From: Ectopseudomonas chengduensis
GTDB lineage: Bacteria > Pseudomonadota > Gammaproteobacteria > Pseudomonadales > Pseudomonadaceae
Assembly (NCBI RefSeq): GCF_015712065.1
Contig: NZ_JACFYZ010000003.1
Span: 1-64,000, forward strand
Direction of reading: 5' to 3'
DNA: 64,000 bases
Position 1 is the first letter of the stretch, and each line of letters starts with the position of its first letter. The translations under genes and the position numbers were made by a program. Under the pieces are notes generated by a model. The model did not search any database. It had not been told where the DNA came from and was given only the letters and a program-made list of their open reading frames with translations. Shown in pieces: positions 8,156 through 24,567 of this stretch.

Positions 8156-11100
8156 ATGGCTTACTCATACACTGAGAAAAAACGTATCCGCAAGGACTTT
8201 AGCAAGTTGCCGGATGTCATGGATGTGCCTTACCTCCTGGCCATCCAGCTGGATTCGTACCGCGAATTCCTGCAGCAAGGGGTGAGCAAGGAACACTTCC
8301 GCGACATCGGCCTGCATGCGGCCTTCAAATCGGTATTCCCGATCATCAGCTACTCCGGCAACGCCGCCCTGGAGTACGTCGGCTATCGCCTGGGCGAGCC
8401 GGCGTTCGACGTCAAGGAGTGCGTCCTGCGTGGCGTGACCTTCGCTGTGCCGCTGCGCGTGAAAGTGCGCCTGATCATTTTCGACAAAGAATCGTCGAAC
8501 AAAGCGATCAAGGACATCAAAGAGCAGGAAGTGTACATGGGCGAGATTCCGCTCATGACCGAGAACGGTACCTTCGTCATCAACGGTACCGAGCGTGTGA
8601 TCGTGTCCCAGCTGCACCGTTCACCGGGTGTGTTCTTCGACCACGACCGTGGCAAGACCCACAGCTCGGGCAAGCTGCTGTACTCCGCTCGCATCATTCC
8701 TTACCGCGGCTCCTGGCTGGACTTCGAGTTCGATCCGAAGGACGCGGTATTCGTGCGTATCGACCGTCGCCGCAAACTGCCGGCTTCCGTCCTGCTGCGC
8801 GCACTGGGCTACAGCACTGAAGAAGTACTGGATGCCTTCTATGACACCAACGTCTTCCATGTGAAGGGCGAGAGCCTGAGCCTGGAGCTGGTTCCGCAGC
8901 GTCTGCGCGGCGAAATCGCCGTGCTCGACATCAAGGACGGCAGCGGCAAGGTGATCGTGGAGCAGGGCCGTCGTATCACGGCTCGCCACATCAACCAGCT
9001 GGACAAGGCTGGCATCAAAGAGCTGGAAGTTCCGCTCGACTACGTCATTGGCCGTACCACTGCCAAGGCGATCGTGCACCCGGCTACCGGCGAAATCATC
9101 GCCGAGTGCAACACCGAGCTGACTGCCGACCTGCTGGTCAAGATGGCCAAGGCGCAGGTGGTTCGCTTCGAGACCCTGTACACCAACGACATCGACTGCG
9201 GTCCGTTCATCAGCGACACGCTGAAGATCGACAGCACTACCAATCAGTTGGAAGCGCTGGTCGAGATCTACCGCATGATGCGTCCCGGCGAGCCGCCAAC
9301 CAAGGATGCTGCCGAGACCCTGTTCAACAACCTGTTCTTCAGCGCCGAGCGTTACGACCTGTCTGCCGTTGGCCGCATGAAGTTCAACCGTCGTATCGGT
9401 CGTACCGAGATCGAAGGTTCGGGCGTGCTGAGCAAGGAAGATATCGTTGCCGTACTGAAGACCCTGGTCGACATCCGTAACGGCAAGGGCATCGTCGACG
9501 ACATCGACCACCTGGGTAACCGTCGTGTACGTTGCGTCGGCGAAATGGCCGAGAACCAGTTCCGCGTTGGCCTGGTGCGTGTAGAGCGCGCGGTCAAGGA
9601 ACGTCTGTCGATGGCCGAAAGCGAAGGCCTGATGCCGCAAGACCTGATCAACGCCAAGCCGGTTGCTGCGGCGGTGAAGGAGTTCTTCGGTTCCAGCCAG
9701 CTCTCGCAGTTCATGGACCAGAACAACCCGCTGTCCGAGATCACCCACAAGCGCCGCGTTTCTGCGCTCGGCCCAGGTGGTCTGACCCGTGAGCGCGCTG
9801 GCTTCGAAGTCCGCGACGTACACCCGACCCACTATGGTCGCGTATGTCCGATCGAAACCCCTGAAGGTCCGAACATCGGTCTGATCAACTCCCTGGCTGC
9901 CTACGCCCGCACCAACCAGTACGGCTTCCTGGAGAGCCCGTACCGCGTGGTCAAGGAAGGCAAGGTCACCGACGAGATCGTGTTCCTGTCCGCCATCGAA
10001 GAGGCCGACCACGTTATCGCCCAGGCGTCTGCGACCCTGAACGACAAGGGTCAGCTGATCGACGAACTGGTAGCCGTACGTCACCTCAACGAATTCACCG
10101 TCAAGGCGCCGGAAGACGTGACCCTGATGGACGTGTCGCCGAAGCAGGTTGTTTCCGTTGCTGCCTCGCTGATTCCGTTCCTCGAGCACGACGACGCCAA
10201 CCGTGCACTCATGGGTTCGAACATGCAGCGTCAGGCTGTACCGACTCTGCGTGCCGACAAGCCGCTGGTAGGTACCGGCATGGAACGCAACGTCGCCCGT
10301 GACTCCGGCGTCTGCGTCGTGGCCCGTCGTGGTGGTGTGATCGACTCCGTCGACGCCAGCCGTATCGTGGTTCGTGTCAACGATGACGAAGTCGAAACTG
10401 GCGAAGCCGGTGTCGACATCTACAACCTGACCAAATACACCCGCTCCAACCAGAACACCTGCATCAACCAGCGTCCGCTGGTGAGCAAAGGTGACAAGGT
10501 GGCGCGTAGCGATATCATGGCTGACGGCCCGTCCACCGATATGGGTGAACTGGCGCTGGGTCAGAACATGCGCGTGGCGTTCATGCCGTGGAACGGCTTC
10601 AACTTCGAAGACTCCATCTGTCTGTCCGAGCGCGTGGTTCAGGAAGACCGCTTCACCACGATCCACATCCAGGAACTGACCTGTGTGGCGCGTGACACCA
10701 AGCTCGGCCCAGAGGAAATCTCCTCTGACATCCCGAACGTGGGTGAAGCTGCGCTGAACAAGCTGGACGAAGCCGGTATCGTCTACGTCGGCGCCGAAGT
10801 CGGCCCGGGCGATATCCTGGTCGGTAAGGTCACCCCGAAAGGCGAGACCCAACTGACTCCGGAAGAGAAGCTGCTGCGTGCGATCTTCGGTGAGAAGGCG
10901 TCTGACGTTAAGGACACCTCCCTGCGCGTGCCGACTGGCACCAAGGGTACCGTCATCGACGTGCAGGTCTTCACCCGTGATGGCGTGGAGCGCGACTCGC
11001 GCGCCCTGTCCATCGAAAAGATGCAGCTGGACGAGATCCGCAAGGACCTCAATGAAGAGTTCCGCATCGTCGAAGGTGCAACCTTCGAGCGTCTGCGCTC

Positions 11101-12229
11101 CGCTCTGGTTGGCGCTATCGCCGAAGGCGGCGCTGGTCTGAAGAAAGGCACCGCGATCACCGACGAGTTCCTCGACGGTCTCGAGCGTGGCCAGTGGTTC
11201 AAACTGCGCATGGCCGACGACGCCTTGAACGAGCAGCTGGAGAAGGCTCAGGCCTACATCTCCGACCGCCGTCAGATGCTCGACGACAAGTTCGAAGACA
11301 AGAAGCGCAAGCTGCAGCAGGGCGATGACCTGGCGCCGGGCGTACTGAAGATCGTCAAGGTTTACCTGGCCATCCGCCGTCGCATCCAGCCGGGTGACAA
11401 GATGGCTGGTCGTCACGGTAACAAGGGTGTGGTCTCGGTGATCATGCCGGTCGAAGACATGCCGCATGACGCCAACGGTACTCCGGTTGACATCGTACTG
11501 AACCCGCTGGGCGTTCCGTCGCGTATGAACGTCGGTCAGATTCTCGAAACCCACCTGGGCCTCGCGGCCAAGGGCCTGGGCGAGAAGATCAACCGCATGC
11601 TCGAAGAGCAGCGCAAGATCGCCGAACTGCGCAAGTTCCTCGCTGAGATCTACAACGAGATCGGTGGCCGTCAGGAAAACCTCGACGAGTTCTCCGATAC
11701 CGAGATCCTCGAGCTGGCGAAGAACCTCAAAGGCGGTGTACCGATGGCGACTGCCGTGTTCGACGGCGCCAAGGAAACCGAGATCAAGGCCATGCTGAAG
11801 CTGGCTGATCTGCCGGAGAGCGGCCAGATGCGCCTGTTCGACGGTCGTACCGGTAACCAGTTCGAGCGTCCGACTACCGTCGGCTACATGTACATGCTCA
11901 AACTGAACCACCTGGTGGACGACAAGATGCACGCCCGTTCCACTGGTTCCTACAGCCTGGTTACCCAGCAGCCGCTGGGTGGTAAGGCGCAGTTCGGTGG
12001 TCAGCGTTTCGGGGAGATGGAGGTCTGGGCGCTGGAAGCCTATGGCGCCGCCTACACCCTGCAGGAAATGCTGACCGTGAAGTCGGACGACGTGAACGGC
12101 CGTACCAAGATGTACAAGAACATCGTGGATGGCGATCACCGTATGGAGCCGGGCATGCCCGAGTCCTTCAACGTACTGATCAAAGAGATCCGTTCGCTCG
12201 GCATCGATATCGATCTGGAAACCGAATAA
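8156..12229 (+). CDS. rpoB: DNA-directed RNA polymerase subunit beta
   Basis: Beta subunit of core RNA polymerase. The 1357-residue length matches Pseudomonas. The rifampicin pocket reads [20 protein letters not shown] then [10 protein letters not shown], with His531 equivalent to E. coli His526; no known resistance substitution is apparent. The C-terminal active-site part [20 protein letters not shown] is intact. The start ATG follows a long untranslated stretch after rplL, and rpoC starts 63 nt after the stop. Confidence 0.98.
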   Translation: MAYSYTEKKRIRKDFSKLPDVMDVPYLLAIQLDSYREFLQQGVSKEHFRDIGLHAAFKSVFPIISYSGNAALEYVGYRLGEPAFDVKECVLRGVTFAVPLRVKVRLIIFDKESSNKAIKDIKEQEVYMGEIPLMTENGTFVINGTERVIVSQLHRSPGVFFDHDRGKTHSSGKLLYSARIIPYRGSWLDFEFDPKDAVFVRIDRRRKLPASVLLRALGYSTEEVLDAFYDTNVFHVKGESLSLELVPQRLRGEIAVLDIKDGSGKVIVEQGRRITARHINQLDKAGIKELEVPLDYVIGRTTAKAIVHPATGEIIAECNTELTADLLVKMAKAQVVRFETLYTNDIDCGPFISDTLKIDSTTNQLEALVEIYRMMRPGEPPTKDAAETLFNNLFFSAERYDLSAVGRMKFNRRIGRTEIEGSGVLSKEDIVAVLKTLVDIRNGKGIVDDIDHLGNRRVRCVGEMAENQFRVGLVRVERAVKERLSMAESEGLMPQDLINAKPVAAAVKEFFGSSQLSQFMDQNNPLSEITHKRRVSALGPGGLTRERAGFEVRDVHPTHYGRVCPIETPEGPNIGLINSLAAYARTNQYGFLESPYRVVKEGKVTDEIVFLSAIEEADHVIAQASATLNDKGQLIDELVAVRHLNEFTVKAPEDVTLMDVSPKQVVSVAASLIPFLEHDDANRALMGSNMQRQAVPTLRADKPLVGTGMERNVARDSGVCVVARRGGVIDSVDASRIVVRVNDDEVETGEAGVDIYNLTKYTRSNQNTCINQRPLVSKGDKVARSDIMADGPSTDMGELALGQNMRVAFMPWNGFNFEDSICLSERVVQEDRFTTIHIQELTCVARDTKLGPEEISSDIPNVGEAALNKLDEAGIVYVGAEVGPGDILVGKVTPKGETQLTPEEKLLRAIFGEKASDVKDTSLRVPTGTKGTVIDVQVFTRDGVERDSRALSIEKMQLDEIRKDLNEEFRIVEGATFERLRSALVGAIAEGGAGLKKGTAITDEFLDGLERGQWFKLRMADDALNEQLEKAQAYISDRRQMLDDKFEDKKRKLQQGDDLAPGVLKIVKVYLAIRRRIQPGDKMAGRHGNKGVVSVIMPVEDMPHDANGTPVDIVLNPLGVPSRMNVGQILETHLGLAAKGLGEKINRMLEEQRKIAELRKFLAEIYNEIGGRQENLDEFSDTEILELAKNLKGGVPMATAVFDGAKETEIKAMLKLADLPESGQMRLFDGRTGNQFERPTTVGYMYMLKLNHLVDDKMHARSTGSYSLVTQQPLGGKAQFGGQRFGEMEVWALEAYGAAYTLQEMLTVKSDDVNGRTKMYKNIVDGDHRMEPGMPESFNVLIKEIRSLGIDIDLETE

Positions 12230-12292
12230 CACGACGTGAATCGGCAGCGGGGCTAGTCCAGCTCGCTGCCCGCTCCGCCAGGAGGAAAGGCC

Positions 12293-16492
<4,200 letters not shown>

Positions 16493-16497
16493 GTCGA

Positions 16498-16526
16498 AGC
16501 CTCGCTAGTTCGCTAGCGGGGCTTTG
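16498..16526 (+). terminator. Terminator after rpoC
   Basis: AGCCTCGCTAG and CTAGCGGGGCT pair (one G-T) around a TTCG tetraloop, followed by TTGCCTT. The T-run is short, but the stem is strong. Confidence 0.8.
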
Positions 16527-16528
16527 CC

Positions 16529-16557
16529 TTGACTGGGGGCGTGAGTCTCTTTAGACT
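16529..16557 (+). promoter_or_regulatory. Sigma70 promoter of the rpsL-rpsG-fusA-tuf operon
   Basis: TTGACT (16529-16534), a 17-nt spacer and TAGACT (16552-16557), immediately after the rpoC terminator. Predicted transcription starts near 16564 and gives a leader of about 75 nt. Confidence 0.75.
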
Positions 16558-16573
16558 CATGCACCCCTAAATT

Positions 16574-16596
16574 TGGCAGGGCGTTGTGCTCTGCCA
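16574..16596 (+). promoter_or_regulatory. Hairpin in the rpsL leader
   Basis: TGGCAG and CTGCCA can pair around an 11-nt loop, 42 nt upstream of rpsL and within the predicted 5' untranslated region. It may be an autoregulatory element; no ligand can be assigned from sequence alone. Confidence 0.35.
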
Positions 16597-16638
16597 TCTT
16601 TATTTGTGAGCGTCGAAAGACAACAGTGGAGCTAGTAG

Positions 16639-17010
16639 ATGGCAACTATCAACCAGCTGGTACGTCAGCCGCGTAAGCGTATCGTCGAGAAATCCGACGT
16701 ACCTGCGCTGCAGAACTGCCCGCAACGTCGTGGCGTGTGCACTCGCGTGTACACCACTACGCCGAAAAAACCTAACTCGGCACTGCGTAAAGTATGCCGC
16801 GTGCGTCTGACCAACGGTTTCGAGGTTTCCTCGTACATCGGTGGTGAAGGCCACAACCTGCAAGAGCACAGCGTCGTGCTGATCCGTGGCGGTCGTGTAA
16901 AAGACCTTCCGGGTGTGCGCTACCACACCGTGCGTGGTTCGCTGGATACCTCCGGCGTCAAAGACCGTAAGCAAGGTCGTTCCAAGTACGGTACCAAGCG
17001 CCCGAAATAA
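16639..17010 (+). CDS. rpsL: 30S ribosomal protein S12
   Basis: Decoding-centre protein, 123 residues. The streptomycin-relevant positions are wild type: Lys43 in [13 protein letters not shown] and Lys88 in [13 protein letters not shown]. First gene of the str operon; GGAGC upstream is the likely ribosome-binding site. Confidence 0.98.
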   Translation: MATINQLVRQPRKRIVEKSDVPALQNCPQRRGVCTRVYTTTPKKPNSALRKVCRVRLTNGFEVSSYIGGEGHNLQEHSVVLIRGGRVKDLPGVRYHTVRGSLDTSGVKDRKQGRSKYGTKRPK

Positions 17011-17113
17011 GGCCGCTTGAATCTTTATATTTAGTTGAGTCGATAAGAGTAAGGTCGGGCGCGGCTTTTGCCGAAAGTCCCGGGCTAACCTGAAGACCGT
17101 TTGAGGGCTTATC

Positions 17114-17584
17114 ATGCCAAGACGTCGTGTAGCAGCAAAACGTGAGATTCTCGACGATCCGAAGTACGGATCGCAGCTTCTCGCCAAGTTCATGAACCAC
17201 GTGATGGAAAGCGGCAAGAAGGCCGTGGCCGAGCGCATCGTTTACGGTGCTCTGGACACAGTCAAAGCACGCAAGAACAGCGATCCCCTGGAGATCTTCG
17301 AGAAAGCTCTCGACGCCATCGCTCCGCTGGTCGAAGTGAAGTCCCGCCGTGTAGGCGGTGCTACCTACCAGGTTCCGGTCGAAGTTCGTCCGTCGCGTCG
17401 TAACGCTCTGGCAATGCGCTGGCTCGTAGACTACGCCCGCAAGCGCGGCGAGAAGTCCATGGCTCTGCGTCTGGCTGGTGAGCTGCTGGATGCTGCTGAA
17501 GGCAAAGGCGCTGCTGTCAAGAAGCGTGAAGACGTGCACCGTATGGCTGAAGCCAACAAGGCTTTCTCGCACTACCGCTTCTAA
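17114..17584 (+). CDS. rpsG: 30S ribosomal protein S7
   Basis: Organises the 3' major domain of 16S rRNA at the E site. The 156-residue protein begins [19 protein letters not shown] and carries [17 protein letters not shown]. The 103-nt gap from rpsL resembles the E. coli str operon, where S7 represses translation by binding that intercistronic RNA. The gap here has complementary GGTCGGGCGCGG/CCGAAAGTCCCGGGC segments that could do the same, but this is not shown. Confidence 0.97.
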   Translation: MPRRRVAAKREILDDPKYGSQLLAKFMNHVMESGKKAVAERIVYGALDTVKARKNSDPLEIFEKALDAIAPLVEVKSRRVGGATYQVPVEVRPSRRNALAMRWLVDYARKRGEKSMALRLAGELLDAAEGKGAAVKKREDVHRMAEANKAFSHYRF

Positions 17585-17614
17585 TTCCGGCTCCACTAAC
17601 CTTGCGAGGGCTTT

Positions 17615-19762
17615 ATGGCTCGTAATACAGCAATTAACCGCTACCGTAATATTGGTATCTGTGCCCACGTTGACGCGGGCAAGACCACCACGACCGAGCG
17701 GATCCTGTTCTACACAGGCCTGAGCCACAAGATGGGCGAGGTGCATGATGGCGCCGCGACTACCGACTGGATGGTTCAGGAGCAGGAGCGTGGTATTACC
17801 ATTACTTCTGCTGCCATCACCACCTTCTGGAAAGGTTCGGTTGGTCAGTACGACAACTACCGCGTAAACGTCATCGATACCCCCGGTCACGTTGACTTCA
17901 CCATTGAAGTAGAGCGCTCGCTGCGCGTACTCGACGGTGCGGTCGTTGTGTTCTGTGGTACTTCGGGCGTTGAGCCGCAGTCCGAAACCGTATGGCGTCA
18001 GGCCAACAAGTACGGTGTTCCGCGTATCGTCTACGTGAACAAGATGGACCGTGCTGGTGCCAACTTCCTGCGCGTCGTCGGTCAGATCAAGAACCGTCTG
18101 GGTCACACCCCGGTACCGATTCAGATCGCCATCGGTTCGGAAGAGAACTTCGAAGGTCAGGTCGATCTGATCAAGATGAAGGCTATCTACTGGAACGAAG
18201 ACGACAAGGGTACTACCTATCGCGAGGAAGAGATTCCTGCCGAGCTGGTAGACCTGGCCAACGAGTGGCGCTCGAACATGGTTGAGGCTGCTGCCGAAGC
18301 CAACGAAGAGCTGATGAACAAGTACCTTGAAGAAGGTGACCTGTCCGTCGAAGAGATCAAGGCTGGTCTGCGCGCCCGTACTCTGGCGAGCGAGATCGTC
18401 CCGGCTGTCTGCGGCTCCTCGTTCAAGAACAAGGGTGTTCCCCTGGTTCTCGACGCCGTTATCGACTTCCTGCCTGCTCCGACCGAGATCCCTGCGATCA
18501 AGGGCATCCACCCGGACCTGATCGATACGCCGAAAGAAGAGATCACGGCTGAGCAGTACGACGAGCGTCATGCCGACGACAACGAGCCGTTCTCGGCTCT
18601 GGCGTTCAAGATCGCTACCGACCCGTTCGTGGGTACGCTGACCTTCGTTCGTGTCTACTCGGGCGTTCTGGAGTCTGGCCAGTCGGTCATCAACTCCGTG
18701 AAAGGCAAGAAAGAGCGCGTTGGTCGTATGGTGCAGATGCACGCCAACCAGCGTGAAGAGATCAAAGAAGTGCGCGCTGGCGACATCGCTGCTCTGATCG
18801 GCATGAAGGACGTCACCACTGGTGAAACCCTGTGCGATCCGGACAAGCAGATCATCCTCGAGCGTATGGACTTCCCGGAGCCGGTGATTTCGGTAGCTGT
18901 AGAGCCGAAAACCAAGGCTGACCAGGAGAAGATGGGCATCGCACTGGGCAAGCTGGCTCAGGAAGACCCGTCGTTCCGCGTCAAGACTGACGAAGAAACC
19001 GGTCAGACCATCATCTCCGGTATGGGTGAGCTGCACCTGGACATCCTCGTTGACCGCATGAAGCGCGAATTCAACGTCGAGGCCAACATCGGCAAGCCGC
19101 AGGTTTCCTACCGTGAAACCATCACCAAGGACGCTGTCGAGATCGAAGGTAAGTTCGTTCGTCAGTCCGGTGGTCGCGGTCAGTTCGGTCACTGCTGGAT
19201 TCGTTTCTCGACTCCGGACGTGGACGACAAGGGCAACATCACCGAAGGTCTGGTGTTTACCAACGAAGTCGTAGGTGGTGTGGTTCCGAAGGAATACATC
19301 CCGGCGATCCAGAAGGGTATCGAAGAGCAGATGAAGAACGGCGTCGTTGCCGGCTATCCGCTGATCGGCCTGAAGGCTACCGTGTTCGATGGTTCCTACC
19401 ACGACGTCGACTCCAACGAGATGGCGTTCAAGATCGCTGCCTCCATGGCGACCAAGCAGCTGGCCCAGAAGGGTGGCGGTAAGGTGCTTGAGCCGATCAT
19501 GAAGGTAGAAGTGGTAACTCCTGAGGATTACATGGGCGACGTGATGGGTGACCTGAACCGTCGTCGTGGTCTGATCCAGGGTATGGAAGATTCGGTGTCC
19601 GGTAAGGTTATCCGTGCCGAAGTTCCGCTGGGCGAGATGTTTGGTTACGCTACCGACGTCCGTTCCATGTCCCAGGGTCGCGCCAGCTACTCCATGGAAT
19701 TCTCCAAGTACGCAGAGGCTCCGGCGAACATCGTCGAAGCACTGGTTAAAAAACAAGGCTAA
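17615..19762 (+). CDS. fusA: Elongation factor G
   Basis: GTPase that drives ribosomal translocation and, with RRF, ribosome recycling. The 715-residue protein has [13 protein letters not shown] (G1), RGITITSAA (switch I), DTPGHVDFT (G3) and [10 protein letters not shown] (G4), followed by domains II-V ([20 protein letters not shown] in domain III). Located between rpsG and tuf in the str operon, it is the principal fusA (fusA1 in Pseudomonas). Confidence 0.98.
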   Translation: MARNTAINRYRNIGICAHVDAGKTTTTERILFYTGLSHKMGEVHDGAATTDWMVQEQERGITITSAAITTFWKGSVGQYDNYRVNVIDTPGHVDFTIEVERSLRVLDGAVVVFCGTSGVEPQSETVWRQANKYGVPRIVYVNKMDRAGANFLRVVGQIKNRLGHTPVPIQIAIGSEENFEGQVDLIKMKAIYWNEDDKGTTYREEEIPAELVDLANEWRSNMVEAAAEANEELMNKYLEEGDLSVEEIKAGLRARTLASEIVPAVCGSSFKNKGVPLVLDAVIDFLPAPTEIPAIKGIHPDLIDTPKEEITAEQYDERHADDNEPFSALAFKIATDPFVGTLTFVRVYSGVLESGQSVINSVKGKKERVGRMVQMHANQREEIKEVRAGDIAALIGMKDVTTGETLCDPDKQIILERMDFPEPVISVAVEPKTKADQEKMGIALGKLAQEDPSFRVKTDEETGQTIISGMGELHLDILVDRMKREFNVEANIGKPQVSYRETITKDAVEIEGKFVRQSGGRGQFGHCWIRFSTPDVDDKGNITEGLVFTNEVVGGVVPKEYIPAIQKGIEEQMKNGVVAGYPLIGLKATVFDGSYHDVDSNEMAFKIAASMATKQLAQKGGGKVLEPIMKVEVVTPEDYMGDVMGDLNRRRGLIQGMEDSVSGKVIRAEVPLGEMFGYATDVRSMSQGRASYSMEFSKYAEAPANIVEALVKKQG

Positions 19763-19792
19763 TCCCGCCCTTTAAGTAAGAGGTTTACTGTC

Positions 19793-20986
19793 GTGGCTAA
19801 GGAAAAATTCGAACGTAACAAACCGCACGTCAACGTTGGCACCATCGGTCACGTTGACCACGGTAAAACCACTCTGACCGCTGCTCTGACCCGTGTCTGC
19901 TCCGAAGTTTTCGGTTCCGCTCGCGTTGACTTCGACAAGATCGACAGCGCCCCGGAAGAGAAGGCTCGTGGTATCACCATCAACACTGCCCACGTAGAGT
20001 ACGATTCCAACATTCGTCACTACGCGCACGTTGACTGCCCGGGTCACGCCGACTACGTGAAGAACATGATCACCGGTGCTGCCCAGATGGACGGCGCGAT
20101 CCTGGTCTGCTCGGCTGCCGACGGCCCGATGCCGCAAACTCGTGAGCACATCCTGCTGTCCCGTCAGGTTGGCGTACCGTACATCGTTGTCTTCCTGAAC
20201 AAGGCTGACATGGTTGACGACGCTGAGCTGCTGGAGCTGGTCGAGATGGAAGTTCGCGACCTGCTGAGCACCTACGATTTCCCGGGTGACGACACTCCGA
20301 TCATCATCGGCTCGGCGCTGATGGCTCTGAACGGCCAGGACGACAACGAGATGGGCACCACTGCCGTCAAGAAGCTCGTCGAGACTCTGGATACCTATAT
20401 CCCTGAGCCGGTTCGTGCCATCGACAAGCCGTTCCTGATGCCGATCGAAGACGTATTCTCGATCTCCGGCCGCGGTACTGTAGTTACCGGTCGTGTAGAG
20501 CGCGGTATCGTCCGTATCCAGGAAGAAATCGAAATCGTTGGTCTGCGTCCGACCACCAAGACCACCTGCACCGGCGTTGAGATGTTCCGCAAGCTGCTGG
20601 ACGAAGGTCGTGCTGGTGAGAACTGCGGCGTGCTGCTGCGCGGCACCAAGCGTGATGAAGTCGAGCGTGGTCAGGTTCTGGCCAAGCCGGGCACCATCAA
20701 GCCACACACCAAGTTCGAAGCTGAAGTGTACGTTCTGTCCAAAGAAGAAGGTGGTCGTCACACCCCGTTCTTCAAGGGCTACCGTCCTCAGTTCTACTTC
20801 CGTACCACTGACGTGACCGGTTCGTGCGAACTGCCGGAAGGCGTTGAGATGGTAATGCCGGGCGACAACATCAAAATGGTTGTTACCCTGATCAAGCCGA
20901 TCGCCATGGAAGATGGCCTGCGTTTCGCAATTCGCGAAGGCGGCCGTACCGTTGGTGCTGGCGTGGTTGCCAAGATCGTCGAGTAA
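19793..20986 (+). CDS. tufA: Elongation factor Tu, copy 2 (tufA position)
   Basis: Same 397-residue EF-Tu as the copy downstream of the tRNA cluster, apart from seven substitutions: R44, N73, I74, E186, K194, T201, K212. The last four fall near the G-domain/domain II boundary. It starts with GTG. It is the last gene of the str operon, 30 nt after fusA, and is followed by a strong terminator. Confidence 0.98.
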   Translation: MAKEKFERNKPHVNVGTIGHVDHGKTTLTAALTRVCSEVFGSARVDFDKIDSAPEEKARGITINTAHVEYDSNIRHYAHVDCPGHADYVKNMITGAAQMDGAILVCSAADGPMPQTREHILLSRQVGVPYIVVFLNKADMVDDAELLELVEMEVRDLLSTYDFPGDDTPIIIGSALMALNGQDDNEMGTTAVKKLVETLDTYIPEPVRAIDKPFLMPIEDVFSISGRGTVVTGRVERGIVRIQEEIEIVGLRPTTKTTCTGVEMFRKLLDEGRAGENCGVLLRGTKRDEVERGQVLAKPGTIKPHTKFEAEVYVLSKEEGGRHTPFFKGYRPQFYFRTTDVTGSCELPEGVEMVMPGDNIKMVVTLIKPIAMEDGLRFAIREGGRTVGAGVVAKIVE

Positions 20987-21005
20987 TCAACGATCCGCGG
21001 TATGG

Positions 21006-21034
21006 AAAAGGGCCCTTCGGGGCCCTTTTCTTTT
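21006..21034 (+). terminator. Terminator of the str operon
   Basis: AAAAGGGCCC and GGGCCCTTTT pair perfectly around a TTCG loop, followed by CTTTT. Confidence 0.93.
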
Positions 21035-21048
21035 GGATTGGTTAAAAG

Positions 21049-21077
21049 TTGACACCCCCAGGGGGCATCCGTACAAT
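21049..21077 (+). promoter_or_regulatory. Sigma70 promoter of the S10 operon
   Basis: Perfect -35 TTGACA (21049-21054), exactly 17 nt, and TACAAT (21072-21077), just after the str terminator. Transcription would start near 21084, leaving a leader of under 60 nt. That seems too short for the long L4-responsive leader known from E. coli. Confidence 0.85.
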
Positions 21078-21141
21078 TGCGCCTCCCTCGAGCGGGCGTA
21101 GTCCGTCTGTGGGGATTAGCAGCTTGGAATCTGAGGTCAAA

Positions 21142-21453
21142 ATGCAAAACCAACAAATCCGTATTCGGTTGAAGGCTTTTGACCATCGCCTGATCGATCA
21201 ATCTACCCAGGAAATCGTGGAAACCGCGAAACGTACTGGTGCTCAGGTGCGTGGTCCGATTCCTCTGCCTACTCGTAAGGAGCGGTATACCGTTCTGGTC
21301 TCCCCGCACGTCAACAAAGACGCGCGCGATCAGTACGAAATCCGCACTCATAAGCGTGTTCTGGACATTGTCCAGCCGACGGATAAAACCGTTGACGCGC
21401 TGATGAAGCTTGACCTTGCGGCAGGCGTGGAAGTGCAGATCAGCCTCGGCTAA
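21142..21453 (+). CDS. rpsJ: 30S ribosomal protein S10 (NusE)
   Basis: Ribosomal protein that doubles as NusE, the partner of NusB in antitermination and of NusG in coupling. It has 103 residues from ATG 21142 ([19 protein letters not shown]) with the signature [17 protein letters not shown]. The upstream in-frame extension contains the promoter, so it is not translated. Partner nusB is also in this window. Confidence 0.97.
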   Translation: MQNQQIRIRLKAFDHRLIDQSTQEIVETAKRTGAQVRGPIPLPTRKERYTVLVSPHVNKDARDQYEIRTHKRVLDIVQPTDKTVDALMKLDLAAGVEVQISLG

Positions 21454-21536
21454 AACCTGGCGGTTTTAGTCGTGTAACGCTCTGAAATGGGCGGCCATAG
21501 CGGGTGAAAGCCCCGTACACTCATGAGGTTTACAAC

Positions 21537-22166
21537 ATGACTATTGGTGTAGTCGGTCGTAAAGCGGGTATGACCCGTATTTTCACCGAAGAAGGTGTCT
21601 CCATTCCGGTTACGGTCATCGAGATCGAGCCGAATCGCGTCACCCAGTTTAAAACCGAAGAATCCGATGGCTATCGCGCAGTGCAAGTCACTGTTGGCGA
21701 GCGTCGTGCTTCGCGTGTCACAGCAGCTCAAGCTGGCCACTTCGCCAAGGCGAACGTCGCGGCAGGTCGTACCGTTCTGGAGTTCCGTCTTGAAGAAGGC
21801 GACTACCAGGCTGGTGATCTGATCAACGCTGAAATTTTCCAAGCTGGTCAACTGGTGGATGTCACCGGTCAGTCCAAAGGTAAAGGCTTCGCCGGTACCA
21901 TCAAGCGTTGGAACTTCCGCGGCCAGGACAACACTCACGGCAACTCCGTGTCCCACCGTGTTCCGGGTTCCATTGGCCAGTGCCAGACCCCGGGTCGCGT
22001 ATTCAAGGGCAAGAAGATGTCCGGCCACATGGGTGCTGAGCGCGTTACCGTGCAGTCCCTGGAAGTCGTGCGCGTAGACGCCGAGCGTAATCTGCTGCTG
22101 GTCAAGGGTGCCGTTCCTGGCGCTACTGGCGGCGACGTTATCGTTCGTCCGGCTGCCAAGGCGTAA
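21537..22166 (+). CDS. rplC: 50S ribosomal protein L3
   Basis: Early assembly protein near the peptidyl transferase centre, 209 residues from ATG 21537 ([16 protein letters not shown]). The loop [19 protein letters not shown] includes the Gln that PrmB methylates in E. coli. Second gene of the S10 operon. Confidence 0.96.
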   Translation: MTIGVVGRKAGMTRIFTEEGVSIPVTVIEIEPNRVTQFKTEESDGYRAVQVTVGERRASRVTAAQAGHFAKANVAAGRTVLEFRLEEGDYQAGDLINAEIFQAGQLVDVTGQSKGKGFAGTIKRWNFRGQDNTHGNSVSHRVPGSIGQCQTPGRVFKGKKMSGHMGAERVTVQSLEVVRVDAERNLLLVKGAVPGATGGDVIVRPAAKA

Positions 22167-22180
22167 GGGGAGAATCTGAG

Positions 22181-22783
22181 ATGCAATTGAATGTAAATGG
22201 CGCTCAGGCGATCGAAGTGTCCGAAGCGACCTTCGGTGGCGAGTACAACGAGACTCTGGTTCACCAGGCAGTCGTAGCCTATATGGCTGGCGGCCGTCAG
22301 GGCACCAAAGGTCAGAAGTCCCGTTCCGACGTTTCCGGTGGCGGTAAGCGCCCATGGCGTCAGAAGGGCACTGGTCGTGCTCGTGCTGGTACCACTCGTG
22401 GTCCGATCTGGCGTGGCGGTGGTGTGACCTTCGCAGCGTCCACCCGCAACCATGATCAAAAGCTGAACAAGAAGATGTACCGCGCAGCTCTGCGCTCCAT
22501 CCTTGCTGAGCTCGTTCGTACCGACCGTCTGGTCGTGGTCGAAGACTTCGCCGTTGACGCGCCGAAGACCAAGACCCTGCTGGCCAAACTCAATGGCCTG
22601 GGCCTGACCGACGTGCTGATCGTATCCGACGCTGTCGATGAGAACCTGTACCTGGCTGCCCGCAACCTGCCGCACGTTGATGTACGTGACGTCCAGGGTT
22701 CCGATCCGGTCAGCCTGATCGCGTACGAGAAGGTGCTGGTCACCGTTTCGGCCGTGAAGAAATTCGAGGAGCTGCTGGGATGA
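22181..22783 (+). CDS. rplD: 50S ribosomal protein L4
   Basis: Lines the exit tunnel; in E. coli it also represses its own operon. The 200-residue protein contains the tunnel loop [20 protein letters not shown] and [13 protein letters not shown]. The end overlaps rplW by 4 nt (ATGA). Confidence 0.97.
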   Translation: MQLNVNGAQAIEVSEATFGGEYNETLVHQAVVAYMAGGRQGTKGQKSRSDVSGGGKRPWRQKGTGRARAGTTRGPIWRGGGVTFAASTRNHDQKLNKKMYRAALRSILAELVRTDRLVVVEDFAVDAPKTKTLLAKLNGLGLTDVLIVSDAVDENLYLAARNLPHVDVRDVQGSDPVSLIAYEKVLVTVSAVKKFEELLG

Positions 22784-23079
22784 ACCAGGAACGCGTATTC
22801 AAAGTGCTGCTTGGCCCGCACATCTCCGAGAAGGCCACGGTTCTGGCTGACAAGCAAGGTCAGTTCGTTTTCAAAGTCGCTACCGATGCGACCAAGCTGG
22901 AAATCAAGAAGGCTGTCGAAGGCCTGTTCGGCGTGAAGGTTGAGCGCGTTACTACTCAGAACGTTCTGGGTAAGAGCAAGCGCACCGCTCGCGGTCTGGG
23001 CAAGCGTAACGACTGGAAGAAGGCAGTTATCTCCCTTCAGCCGGGCCAAGAACTCGATTTCACCAGCAGTGCTGAGTAA
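22780..23079 (+). CDS. rplW: 50S ribosomal protein L23
   Basis: Docking site for trigger factor and SRP at the tunnel exit, 99 residues. It begins [20 protein letters not shown] and ends in the usual basic/Gly-Gln tail ([20 protein letters not shown]). It shares ATGA with the rplD stop. Confidence 0.96.
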   Translation: MNQERVFKVLLGPHISEKATVLADKQGQFVFKVATDATKLEIKKAVEGLFGVKVERVTTQNVLGKSKRTARGLGKRNDWKKAVISLQPGQELDFTSSAE

Positions 23080-23093
23080 GGAAGGGGTGCATC

Positions 23094-23918
23094 ATGGCAA
23101 TCGTTAAATGCAAACCGACTTCCGCTGGCCGCCGTTTTGTGGTCAAGGTGGTCAATCAGGAGCTGCACAAAGGCGCTCCGTACGCTCCGCTGCTCGAGAA
23201 AAAGTCGAAGTCCGGTGGTCGTAACAACAATGGCCGTATTACCACCCGTCATATCGGTGGTGGTCATAAGCAGCATTATCGTCTGGTCGACTTCCGTCGC
23301 AACGACAAGGATGGCATCCCTGCCACCGTCGAGCGCGTGGAATACGATCCGAACCGTACTGCTCACATCGCTCTGCTGAAATACGCTGACGGCGAACGTC
23401 GCTACATCATCGCTCCGAAGGGCGTTTCTGCTGGCGACCAGCTGATTTCGGGCATCATGGCTCCGATCAAGCCGGGCAACAGCCTGCAGCTGCGCAACAT
23501 TCCGGTAGGTTCGACCGTTCACGGTATCGAGCTGAAGCCGGGTAAAGGTGCTCAGATCGCTCGTTCCGCTGGTGCTTCCGCTCAGCTGATCGCTCGTGAG
23601 GGTGCCTATGTGACTCTGCGTCTGCGCTCCGGCGAAATGCGCAAAGTCCTTTCCGAGTGCCGTGCGACCCTGGGCGAAGTCTCGAACTCCGAGCACAGCC
23701 TGCGTTCGCTGGGTAAGGCCGGTGCCAAACGCTGGCGCGGTGTTCGTCCGACCGTTCGTGGTGTTGCCATGAACCCGGTTGATCACCCGCACGGTGGTGG
23801 TGAGGGTCGTACCTCCGGTGGTCGTCATCCGGTGTCGCCATGGGGCTTCCCGACCAAGGGCGCGAAAACCCGTGCTAACAAGCGCACCGACAACATGATC
23901 GTCCGTCGTCGCAAGTAA
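23094..23918 (+). CDS. rplB: 50S ribosomal protein L2
   Basis: Essential for subunit association and the peptidyl transferase centre. It has 274 residues with the RNA-binding domain ([20 protein letters not shown]) and the C-terminal signature [16 protein letters not shown], including the conserved His. Confidence 0.97.
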   Translation: MAIVKCKPTSAGRRFVVKVVNQELHKGAPYAPLLEKKSKSGGRNNNGRITTRHIGGGHKQHYRLVDFRRNDKDGIPATVERVEYDPNRTAHIALLKYADGERRYIIAPKGVSAGDQLISGIMAPIKPGNSLQLRNIPVGSTVHGIELKPGKGAQIARSAGASAQLIAREGAYVTLRLRSGEMRKVLSECRATLGEVSNSEHSLRSLGKAGAKRWRGVRPTVRGVAMNPVDHPHGGGEGRTSGGRHPVSPWGFPTKGAKTRANKRTDNMIVRRRK

Positions 23919-23934
23919 ATAGAGGGATACGACA

Positions 23935-24210
23935 GTGCCACGTTCTCTGAAAAAAGGTCCTTTTATCGATCTTCACCTACTGAAGAAGGTCGAAGCGGCG
24001 GTGGAAAAGAACGAACGCAAACCGGTTAAGACCTGGTCGCGTCGTTCCATGATCCTGCCGCAGATGGTCGGTCTGACCATCGCTGTGCATAACGGTCGTC
24101 AACATGTCCCGGTCCTCGTGAACGAAGACATGGTCGGCCACAAACTGGGCGAATTTGCCGGCACGCGTACCTATCGTGGTCACGTTGCCGACAAGAAAGG
24201 CAAGCGTTAA
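23935..24210 (+). CDS. rpsS: 30S ribosomal protein S19
   Basis: Head protein of the 30S subunit that pairs with S13. It has 91 residues starting from GTG ([19 protein letters not shown]), with the signature [19 protein letters not shown]. Confidence 0.96.
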
Positions 24211-24221
24211 GGGGTTTGGAA

Positions 24222-24554
24222 ATGGAAGTAGCCGCTAAGTTGTCGGGCGCTCGCATCTCCGCCCAGAAAGCTCGCCTGGTCGCCGACCAGATCCGCGGGA
24301 AGAAGGTGGGCGAAGCGCTCAACCTGCTGGCTTTCAGCAGCAAGAAAGCCGCCGAGATCATGAAGAAAGTGCTGGAGTCGGCCGTTGCCAACGCCGAGCA
24401 CAACGAAGGCGCAGACGTTGATGACCTGAAGGTCAGCACCGTTTTCGTCAACGAAGGGCGTTCGCTTAAGCGCATCATGCCGCGTGCCAAAGGCCGTGCT
24501 GATCGCATCGTCAAGCGGTCTTGCCATATCACTGTCAAGGTTGCGGACAAGTAA
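24222..24554 (+). CDS. rplV: 50S ribosomal protein L22
   Basis: Contacts all domains of 23S rRNA and lines the tunnel. It has 110 residues from ATG 24222 ([20 protein letters not shown]). The in-frame TTG two codons earlier is less likely. The beta-hairpin sequence [14 protein letters not shown] is wild type in appearance. Confidence 0.95.
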
Positions 24555-24567
24555 CGGAGTCGATCAG

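Noticed and set aside
8621..12232. A 1203-codon open frame antisense to rpoB
   Set aside because: It mirrors rpoB codon usage; its protein is low-complexity in Val, Asp, Thr and His, has no family features and no ribosome-binding site. The equally long frames antisense to rpoC (12302-16390) and fusA (16958-19756) are rejected for the same reason.
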